Below are positions 8,378 through 15,186 of a DNA stretch of 64,000 nt, one piece after another; within the stretch, counting starts at the first letter, position 1; every line of letters starts with the position of its first letter. The DNA comes from Kribbella steppae (GTDB lineage: Bacteria > Actinomycetota > Actinomycetes > Propionibacteriales > Kribbellaceae). The position numbers and the translations under genes are program-made. The notes beneath the pieces were generated by a model, which saw only the letters and a program-made list of their open reading frames with translations, was not told the DNA's origin and did no database searches. Where the stretch lies: contig NZ_SLWN01000004.1 of assembly GCF_004342025.1 (NCBI RefSeq), positions 434,001-498,000 of the forward strand. Reading direction: 5' to 3'.

Positions 8378-8779
8378 TCAGCGCTTGCGCATCTTCGGCA
8401 GGTGCGGCCCGATCCTCGGCTTCCGGGCGGCCAGCACGACAGCAGGCTCGCGCTTGTCCAGGTCGGCGTGCCGGAGCAGCTCCGGGTAGGCGTTCTGCGG
8501 CACCGGCGGGTACGTCGTCACGATCGCGTCGCCACTGAAGACGAAGAAGATCGCCTGGCCGTCACGGATCACCTTGAGCAAGGACCCGTCGCGGACGGTG
8601 AGCGCGTGCTCGAGCGCCTTCTTCCGGGCGGACCGTTTCGCCAGGGCCGCCTGGACCGCCTGCTGAGCGGGTTCGCGGCCGTGCTTGATCGCCTCCACGG
8701 CGAGCGGTCCGTACCGCACGCCGTACTTGACCAGATTCTTGGCCAACTTGCCGCCGCCCCCACCACCAGCACCTGCCAT
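8378..8779 (-). CDS. Conserved hypothetical protein (basic, 133 aa)
   Basis: 133 residues from ATG 8779, with GAGG upstream. The N-terminus is a Gly run (MAGAGGGGGG), followed by a basic helical part (KLAKNLVKYGVRYGPLAVEA) and a region resembling a small beta fold (DGSLLKVIRDGQAIFFVFSG). The C-terminus is very basic (RKPRIGPHLPKMRKR). I do not recognise a family with certainty. Codon use is typical of a real gene. It lies alone between the acetyltransferase and a divergent hypothetical gene. Confidence 0.75.
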   Translation of the reverse strand: MAGAGGGGGGKLAKNLVKYGVRYGPLAVEAIKHGREPAQQAVQAALAKRSARKKALEHALTVRDGSLLKVIRDGQAIFFVFSGDAIVTTYPPVPQNAYPELLRHADLDKREPAVVLAARKPRIGPHLPKMRKR

Positions 8780-8903
8780 AACCTCAGCCTACTGACCCCA
8801 CCGGCCACGCGGGCGCCGCTCGGACCGGGATACACGCCCGGGGTGTGGGAGGCGGCGCCGGGTCGGCGTGCGAGGGGGCGGTGGTTCGGGCACCATTGAG
8901 CGC

Positions 8904-9509
8904 GTGGCCACCCCCAATCCGCGCCGTCCGATCATGCCCGGCAACAAGCTGTTCGAGTCGCTGCCCGGCGCCGCCGACCCGGCGGCCGTCACCGAGGTTG
9001 CGCACCGGACCGCCGAACTGCTGGTCCGCGGTGTCCGCTCCTCGGAGGACACCGAGGTGCACGCGCGGGTGGTGAAACTGGCCGACGACTACGGTCTCGA
9101 CGAGCTCGCGGAACTCTGGTCCGACGCGCCTGCCGACTCGCTGCCGGGCTCGCTCTGGCGGCTGTACCTGCTGCGGTCGTGGGTGCACACGAACGCGGAG
9201 GAGGTCTCCCGCGAGTTCGCGGCCGGACGCAAGTACGCCGAGGTGCACGCGGTGGTCGCGGGTGTCGCCGAACCGCCCGGACCGACCGAGGTGCGCGACA
9301 TGGTCGACGCCGTACTGCGGGGCGTCGCGACGGGAGATTTCGCCACCACTCTGGATCGGGCGGCGGCGTTCGCGCGGATCGTCGCGACCGGCCGGGCGCA
9401 CCTCGCCGACGACGGTCACGACCGGGTGCTGTCGGCCTCGAAACTGGTCGAGATGGCGGATCAGTTGCAGACCGCGGCCCGGGCCGAACGCGCCGGGCAA
9501 CTCTGGTAG
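8904..9509 (+). CDS. Conserved hypothetical protein, all-helical
   Basis: 201 residues from GTG 8904; an upstream GTG/ATG extension would add only low-complexity Gly/Arg codons. The sequence is helical and hydrophilic, without signal peptide or membrane span (NKLFESLPGAADPAAVTEVA, LPGSLWRLYLLRSWVH, DFATTLDRAAAFARI). Similar proteins occur in many actinobacteria, but I know no function for them. It is followed directly by the putative structured RNA and a terminator at 9694. The promoter proposed for that RNA overlaps its stop region. Confidence 0.75.
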   Translation: MATPNPRRPIMPGNKLFESLPGAADPAAVTEVAHRTAELLVRGVRSSEDTEVHARVVKLADDYGLDELAELWSDAPADSLPGSLWRLYLLRSWVHTNAEEVSREFAAGRKYAEVHAVVAGVAEPPGPTEVRDMVDAVLRGVATGDFATTLDRAAAFARIVATGRAHLADDGHDRVLSASKLVEMADQLQTAARAERAGQLW

Positions 9510-9536
9510 TTGCGTACCAACACGTAGGATGCTATG

Positions 9537-9735
9537 GGCGTCTTGAGGCCCGAGATCCCAACAGGACAAGGGGTTTTGGCACCGGTTACACTGTTCGAGG
9601 TGTCGGGCCGGTGCAAGCCCCGGGTCCCAAATTAAGCCGCTACGAGCGGCCACGCGCCGTGAGGCGCTTCCCGGTCCGACGCCACCAAACTCCCCCCTCG
9701 AAGCTCTCCCACCACCTTCGAGGGGTTTCTGTCAT
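9537..9735 (+). ncRNA. Putative structured non-coding RNA
   Basis: A gene-free stretch that folds well on paper. GGAC at about 9563, GGGG, UUU and GCACCGG pair in order with CCGGUGC, AAG, CCCC and GUCC (to about 9627), with ACAC/GUGU forming the apical stem. Then come GCCGCU-ACG-AGCGGC (9637-9651) and GCGCC-GUGA-GGCGC (about 9654-9667), and finally a terminator hairpin followed by UUUCUGU. A TAGGAT (-10-like) element at 9525-9530 would place the RNA start near 9537. I could not match it to tmRNA, SRP RNA, RNase P, 6C RNA or a common riboswitch, and no gene follows on this strand for 3.5 kb, which argues for a stand-alone RNA. Confidence 0.6.
9694..9725 (+). terminator. Rho-independent terminator of the putative RNA
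   Basis: CCCCTCGAA at 9694-9702 pairs with TTCGAGGGG at 9717-9725 (9 bp, 14-base loop), followed by TTTCTGTC. This is an unusually classical intrinsic terminator for such a GC-rich genome. Confidence 0.85.
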
Positions 9736-9746
9736 CTTCCTGCCAT

Positions 9747-9830
9747 ACGGCGCCGAGTCGTGGATCACGGCGCCGAGTCGTGGATCTCGGTTGGCGAGGT
9801 CGCCGGAGCAGCACCGAAATCCACGACTCG
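9747..9830 (-). repeat. Tandem 20-mer with shared opposite hairpin arm
   Basis: Two perfect tandem copies of a 20-base unit (ACGGCGCCGAGTCGTGGATC) lie at 9747-9766 and 9767-9786. A single complementary arm, ATCCACGACTCG, lies at 9819-9830, so either copy can pair with it. The structure lies 13 bases beyond the stop of the S8 protease gene and probably serves as its terminator. Confidence 0.7.
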
Positions 9831-9842
9831 CGGCCGGGCTTT

Positions 9843-12800
9843 CTAGCGGATTTTGTAGAAACGGTTGAGGGTCTGGGTGACGGACTTGTGGTTGGAGTCG
9901 GTGAGCTCGACCTTCAAGGTGACGAAGTCGGTGGCCTTGGTGTTGTCAGCCAGAGCGACGACTTTGGTGCCGAGGTTGAGAACGGGGACCTGGGTCCAGG
10001 TGGCGCCGTCGTCGTACGACGTCCAGACTCGAGCCTTCGTGAAGCGGCCGGCCTGGTACCAATGGCCGGACTCGGCGGTGATGGTGATCGGGAACGCGCG
10101 CACCCGTGGCGCGCGGTCGTTGAGGTCGACGGGAAGGTCGTAGTCCGGGAAGAGCAGCGGCAGCGGCTTGCCCGCATCGACTGCGGAGCTGTTCCACTTC
10201 CACCGGGTCTCGGCCGTCGTCGGCGACTCCCACTTGTAGTCCCCGCGCTGCCAGCGGATCAGGTCGTAGACCAGCTCGAAGTTGGTCGCCGCGGCCGGTA
10301 CGTCCCAGTAGCCCTGCCCGTAGAACCCGTACTCCCCCAGCGACACCCCATCGGCCAGCAACTCCGTCCCACCCAGGTCCAGGAAACCTCCGCGCGAGAA
10401 GTGTCCCGGCTCGGTGTCCGACCAGGTCGGGAAGTTGCTCCAGATCGAGTTGCCGTCACGCGCCGCCGGTACATACTTCTGCCCGGTCGTCTGATCGGTC
10501 ACCATTCCTGGCCGCAGTCCCGCCTTCCACCAGCTCTCGGTGTGTCGGCTTCCAGCCTGGTACGACGTAGCCGTCGACGTCATCAACGTCGCGAACGGCC
10601 AGCTCATCGTGTCCGAGTGCCCGACCATCTGCGACACCTTCGTGTCCCGGTCGGCCGTCACCAGATGCTGCACCCGCGTCGGTGCCGCCACGGCTCCCCG
10701 GTCGCCCGTCGGGATCAGGTTGATGCTCCACGGCCGCCACACATCGACGTACTCGGAGTACGTGTAGTCCTTGCCTGGCGTGTAATACGTTGCGTCAATC
10801 GTGGCCAGGTCGCGATCGCGGACCCGGTGCTCCGGCTTGCCCTTGATCTGCTGTTGATGCGTGAAGGCCAGGCTGTAGAGGTACGGCGACTTGGCGCCGG
10901 CCGGTGATGCGTACTGCCAGCCCTCGACCACCTCGAAGGTGCCACGGCGAGCCTCCGGCGTCTCACTGAGGTAGATCGACTTGATCTGTTTGCCGAAGCT
11001 GCGGCTCGAGGCGAGGATCCAGTTGTCGATCATCCGGCCGTAGGTCAGGCTGCCGCCCTTACGCTCGGTCGGCCGTTGGGTGGTGACCGTGGCCTCGGCT
11101 GCTGTGCGGGCGTCGTACGTGATCGTGGTGTTGTTCGTCAGGGTGATCTCGGGGTCGCCGAGGAAGGCATACGACTCGACCATCCCGGCCGCGTCGCCGG
11201 TCGCGATGATCGCCGCCAGCGAGTACGTGCCGGCCCGCAGGTGCAGCGTGCGGTCCGCGCCGTCGAATCCGATCCGCTGCGCGGCGATGCTGTCGGTGTC
11301 GAACACGTCCAGCGCGGTGATCGACGAGGCCGGTTGCCCGTTGCGGTCGATCAGCTTGAAGGTGACGTCGACGAACTGCGGTTCGAGGTAGAAGCCGAGC
11401 GGGGTGACGACCGTCCGGCCGTCATTGCCGGTAGCAACCACCCGCGCGCTGATCGCGCCGTACAGGCCGCGGTCCAGCGAGGCCGACGGGTCGACAGTCA
11501 CCGGCAGCTCGGCGGTCCCACCGGCCGGGACGGTCAACGAGCCGGAGCCGAAGCTGATCAGCGACGCGGGCAACGGCTTCCCGTTGTTGCCGCGGGCGTC
11601 GACGGCGAAGGTCAGCGTCACCGGCTGCGTCCCGCTGTTGTGATAGGCAAGCTGCTTGGTGATCTTGTCTGACAATGTGTGTGGCCAGGCAAACGTACCG
11701 AGGTCCGTCGTCCCCGGGCCGGTCACCTGCTGGGCGACCGCCTGCGCGACGTCGAGCTCACCGGCGCCCTGTTCGTAGATCGCCACCGTGCTGGCCGAGC
11801 GCACCGAGTTCTGCAGTGCTGCCTTCAGCTGCTGACCGTTCCAGTCCGGGTGCTGCTGCTTCAGGATCGCGGCCGCACCGGCAACGTGCGGCGTCGCCAT
11901 CGACGTCCCGTTCATGTCCGTGTACGCCGAATCGCCACGGCCACCGGCCCGAGCCGCGGTGATGTCCACACCAGGCGCCGCGATGTCGGGCTTGACCGCG
12001 TGGTTGCCCATCACCGGTCCCCGGCTGGAGAAGTCCGCGGTGGTCTGGGTCAGGTCGGTCGCCGCGACCGTCAGAGCCGACGCGGCGCACCCCGGGCTGG
12101 TGATGGTCTCGGCCGGCCCGTAGAGATTGCCGGCAGCAACGACAACCAGGACGCCCGACGCTGCGCTGATCCGGTCGACGGCGGCCGCCATCGGGTCGGT
12201 GCAGTCGACGGGTTCCGACGTACCGATGCTCATGCTGATCACGTCAGCACCCTCGGCAACGGCCCATTCCATCCCGGCGATGATCCAGGACAGCTCACCG
12301 CTGCCGTAGTCGTTCAGGACCTTGCCCGAGAGCAGTTGCGTCCCCGGAGCGACACCCTTGTTCTTGCCGTTGGACGCGACGCCGCGGCCGGCAACGGTCG
12401 ACGACGTGTGGGTGCCGTGGCCGTCGTGGTCGGTGACGTCCGGGCTGTCGGTGAAGTTCTGCTGGGCCTTGACCGCGCCGACCAGGTCCGGGTGCTCCGC
12501 GTCGACACCTGAGTCGAGGACGGCGACCGTCGTACCGCTGCCGTCGTACCCGGCCTGCCAGGCCTGCGGGGCGCCCACGTACGGGACGCTCTGGTCGAGC
12601 GTCTTCCGCACCTTCGCGTCGAGCCAGAGCTTCTGCACGTCCCGACCGGTCGACAGGGTCTGCCAGGTCTCACGTGCACGCGCCTTGTCGGTCCGGAGCG
12701 CCGCGGCACCGACAGATGACAGCATCCGGGTGCGGGTGGACCCGGCAGGGACGGCCTGCTGAGCTGCACGGGCCGTGGGCTTGTAGGTGGCGATGACGGG

Positions 12801-13196
12801 GATCTGGCTCGTGGAGACGTCGTCGTACCCCTGCCGGATCAGTCCGCTCACGTTGAAGAGCGCCTGGTCCACCTTGCCGTTGTTGACGAGCTTGGCCGCG
12901 CTGTCCGGTACGACGTACAGGTCCTTGCCGACCGTACGAGTCTCGTAGCCGGCCTGAGCCGGGTCGGCGGGGACGAAGCGGACATTGCTGCGCCCGGTGC
13001 CGGCCGGCGAGACCTGGACTTTGTCACCGGTGAGCAGAGTGACGACCTTCTCGGCGTCGACCTGCACCGGCAGGGTCGGCCGAGCTTCAGCGGCAGGTTG
13101 AGGTGGACTAGCTGAGGCGGGAACGGCGGCGACGGCGAGCAGGGCGGTGACGCTGGCGCCGGCCAAGGTTTTGCGCGCGAGTGAGCGGAAAAACAT
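9843..13196 (-). CDS. Secreted subtilisin-like serine protease (S8) with long C-terminal region
   Basis: 1117 residues from ATG 13196; the much longer upstream frame is ignored because this start gives a signal peptide (MFFRSLARKTLAGAS, cleavage near ASA-SPPQ). Residues about 35-150 look like a propeptide. The catalytic triad is visible: Asp228 in VAVLDSGVD, His260 in DGHGTH, Ser432 in GTSMATPHVAG, with oxyanion Asn356 in AAGN. After about residue 470 come several beta-rich stretches of unknown role, without a cell-wall anchor or transmembrane end, so the enzyme is probably released. It is divergent from a TrmB/LuxR-type regulator, and paired hairpins follow its stop. Confidence 0.93.
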   Translation of the reverse strand: MFFRSLARKTLAGASVTALLAVAAVPASASPPQPAAEARPTLPVQVDAEKVVTLLTGDKVQVSPAGTGRSNVRFVPADPAQAGYETRTVGKDLYVVPDSAAKLVNNGKVDQALFNVSGLIRQGYDDVSTSQIPVIATYKPTARAAQQAVPAGSTRTRMLSSVGAAALRTDKARARETWQTLSTGRDVQKLWLDAKVRKTLDQSVPYVGAPQAWQAGYDGSGTTVAVLDSGVDAEHPDLVGAVKAQQNFTDSPDVTDHDGHGTHTSSTVAGRGVASNGKNKGVAPGTQLLSGKVLNDYGSGELSWIIAGMEWAVAEGADVISMSIGTSEPVDCTDPMAAAVDRISAASGVLVVVAAGNLYGPAETITSPGCAASALTVAATDLTQTTADFSSRGPVMGNHAVKPDIAAPGVDITAARAGGRGDSAYTDMNGTSMATPHVAGAAAILKQQHPDWNGQQLKAALQNSVRSASTVAIYEQGAGELDVAQAVAQQVTGPGTTDLGTFAWPHTLSDKITKQLAYHNSGTQPVTLTFAVDARGNNGKPLPASLISFGSGSLTVPAGGTAELPVTVDPSASLDRGLYGAISARVVATGNDGRTVVTPLGFYLEPQFVDVTFKLIDRNGQPASSITALDVFDTDSIAAQRIGFDGADRTLHLRAGTYSLAAIIATGDAAGMVESYAFLGDPEITLTNNTTITYDARTAAEATVTTQRPTERKGGSLTYGRMIDNWILASSRSFGKQIKSIYLSETPEARRGTFEVVEGWQYASPAGAKSPYLYSLAFTHQQQIKGKPEHRVRDRDLATIDATYYTPGKDYTYSEYVDVWRPWSINLIPTGDRGAVAAPTRVQHLVTADRDTKVSQMVGHSDTMSWPFATLMTSTATSYQAGSRHTESWWKAGLRPGMVTDQTTGQKYVPAARDGNSIWSNFPTWSDTEPGHFSRGGFLDLGGTELLADGVSLGEYGFYGQGYWDVPAAATNFELVYDLIRWQRGDYKWESPTTAETRWKWNSSAVDAGKPLPLLFPDYDLPVDLNDRAPRVRAFPITITAESGHWYQAGRFTKARVWTSYDDGATWTQVPVLNLGTKVVALADNTKATDFVTLKVELTDSNHKSVTQTLNRFYKIR

Positions 13197-13339
13197 AGGA
13201 AGGACCACCTTCGGGACGTTGTCGCGGGTCAGTCCATCGCAAAACCGCCAGCGAAAGAGGGGCCTGGCCTGGCAAGATTGCGACAATTCACGAACCCGCC
13301 AGGGTCCGGCCGCCACACAACCGCCTGCTGGGAGGCATC

Positions 13340-14314
13340 GTGCTCGACGTGCTCGGACTGGATGACTCCGAAGAACTCGCCTACCGCGCCCTCGTCGAGG
13401 TGCCGTCGTACGACGCCACCGGACTGGCCGGCCGTCTCGGCTGCCACCCGGTCGAGGCCGCACGCGCACTGGTCGCCCTGGAGACGCTCGGCCTGGCCGC
13501 ACGCTCCAGCAGCGGCACGGACCGGTACGTCGCCTCTCCCCCATCAGTCGCGCTCGCTGCACTGGCTGTGCAGCGTGAGGAGGAGTTGCGACGGGCACAG
13601 CGCGAGATCGAGTCGCTGGCCGAGGTCTACCGAGGTACCGACACCGAGCGTTCGGTCAGCGACGTGGTGGACGTCGTACGGGGTGCGAAGGCTGTCGGGC
13701 AGCGGTTCGCCCAGCTACAGATGTCTGCACGCGAAGAGGTCCTCGGGTTCGTCAAGGCACAGATCGCAGTCGTCCCACCCGAGGAGAACAAGGAGGAGGA
13801 CGCGGCGGTCACTCGCGGCGTGCGCTACCGCGTGCTGATCGAGCGGAGTGCCTTCGACCGGCCCGGGTTCTTCGCTGCCGCTTCTGACTCGCTGCAAGCC
13901 GGTGAAGAGGTCCGCGTAGTGCAGGAGCTGCCGATGCGATTGCTGATCGTGGACCGGCGGATCGCACTCGTCCCACTGCTGTCCGGGGCAGGTGGGAGTA
14001 TCGGCGCGCTCATCGTGCACAGCAGCGGCATGCTCGACGCACTGCTCGCTCTCTTCGACCGGGTATGGCGTGACGGCATGCCACTCGTCCTGGGTACGGA
14101 CGGCATGGTGGAGGGCTCGTCGGACGGTCTGCCCGAGCTCGATTCCCGCATCCTCGGCCTGCTCCTGGCAGGCCTCACCGACCAGGCTGTCGCCAACCAG
14201 CTCAACCTGTCGATGCGCACAGTCCAGCGGCGGGTCCGGGCCCTGATGGACATGGTTTCCGCGGACACCCGGCTCCAATTGGGCTTCCACGCCGCCCGCC
14301 GCGGCTGGCTCTGA
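13340..14314 (+). CDS. TrmB-like/LuxR-type helix-turn-helix regulator
   Basis: 324 residues from GTG 13340, with GGGAGG upstream. The N-terminal 60 residues form a TrmB-type winged helix (AYRALVEVPSYDATGLAGRL), followed by a coiled stretch (QREEELRRAQREIESLAEVY). The central part resembles the TrmB effector region. The C-terminal 60 residues are a LuxR-type HTH (LAGLTDQAVANQLNLSMRTV, then QRR). It is transcribed divergently from the S8 protease across 143 bases, an arrangement suggesting control of that gene, which is inference. A short inverted repeat spans its stop codon. Confidence 0.88.
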   Translation: MLDVLGLDDSEELAYRALVEVPSYDATGLAGRLGCHPVEAARALVALETLGLAARSSSGTDRYVASPPSVALAALAVQREEELRRAQREIESLAEVYRGTDTERSVSDVVDVVRGAKAVGQRFAQLQMSAREEVLGFVKAQIAVVPPEENKEEDAAVTRGVRYRVLIERSAFDRPGFFAAASDSLQAGEEVRVVQELPMRLLIVDRRIALVPLLSGAGGSIGALIVHSSGMLDALLALFDRVWRDGMPLVLGTDGMVEGSSDGLPELDSRILGLLLAGLTDQAVANQLNLSMRTVQRRVRALMDMVSADTRLQLGFHAARRGWL

Positions 14315-14448
14315 CGAAGCTGAAGCGTCAGGGTCAATCCGGGGAAACCCCTCTGTCGAACTCGCCCAAAGGCGAGCACACTCAGTGAGAGTTGTTGAAA
14401 CGGTCTTCTGGGGGCGGGCCGCTGATCAGCCAGGGAGGGCGATCGGCA

Positions 14449-15186
14449 ATGGAGGGGACGAGCGGAGTCGTGCACGCGGAAGGCGTCGTACGCGTGTATG
14501 GCGAAGGTGATACCGCCGTACGGGCGTTGCACGGCGTGGACGTGCAGATCGAGCCCGGGCAGCTGACGGCGGTGATGGGCCCGTCGGGATCGGGCAAGTC
14601 GACGCTGATGCACATCCTGGCCGGGCTGGACCACCCGACGTCAGGGTCGGTCAAGATCGACGGCATCGAGATCACCACGCTCGGCGACGACGCATTGACC
14701 AAGTTGCGCCGTCAGCACATCGGGTTCATCTTCCAGTTCTTCAACCTGCTGCCGATGCTGACCGCCCGGGACAACATCGTGCTGCCGTTGACGATCGCCG
14801 GTGAGAAGCCGGATCCGCAGTTCTTCGACCAACTGGTCGAACGGGTCGGGCTCGCCGACCGGCTGCACCACCGGCCGGCCGAGCTCTCCGGCGGCCAGCA
14901 GCAACGGGTCGCGATCGCGCGGGCGCTGGTGTCGCGCCCGACGGTCGTGTTCGCCGACGAACCGACCGGCAACCTGGACTCGCGGACCAGCGGTGAGATC
15001 CTCACGCTGATGCGCGGCTCGGTCGACGAGTACGGCCAGACCACGGTGATGGTGACCCACGACGCGAAGGCTGCGGCGATGGCCGACCGGGTGCTCTACC
15101 TGGCCGACGGCGAGATCGTGAAGGAGACCGGCCGGTCGAGCCAGCACGAGATCCTGCAGATCATCGACACGCTGGACCTGCAGTGA
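14449..15186 (+). CDS. ABC transporter ATP-binding protein (MacB/LolD type)
   Basis: 245 residues from ATG 14449, with GGGAGGG 9 bases upstream. Walker A is GPSGSGKST (about 44-52), the signature is LSGGQQQRVAIARAL, and Walker B is VVFADEPTGNLD, all typical of the LolD/MacB/FtsE subfamily. Its TGA overlaps the GTG of the following FtsX-type permease (GTGA), so the two form one exporter operon. Such systems act by mechanotransmission, moving peptides, antibiotics or lipoproteins across the membrane. The substrate here is unknown. Confidence 0.95.
   Translation: MEGTSGVVHAEGVVRVYGEGDTAVRALHGVDVQIEPGQLTAVMGPSGSGKSTLMHILAGLDHPTSGSVKIDGIEITTLGDDALTKLRRQHIGFIFQFFNLLPMLTARDNIVLPLTIAGEKPDPQFFDQLVERVGLADRLHHRPAELSGGQQQRVAIARALVSRPTVVFADEPTGNLDSRTSGEILTLMRGSVDEYGQTTVMVTHDAKAAAMADRVLYLADGEIVKETGRSSQHEILQIIDTLDLQ

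Noticed and set aside
9537..9735. Structured gap considered as tmRNA, SRP RNA, RNase P, 6C RNA or a riboswitch
   Set aside because: None of the conserved cores (tmRNA ends, SRP GGUCAGG loop, RNase P universal motifs, C-rich twin loops) are visible and no gene follows on the strand for a riboswitch.
13197..13598. N-terminal extension of the S8 protease by 134 codons
   Set aside because: The signal peptide begins at ATG 13196 and the extension overlaps the divergent regulator gene.
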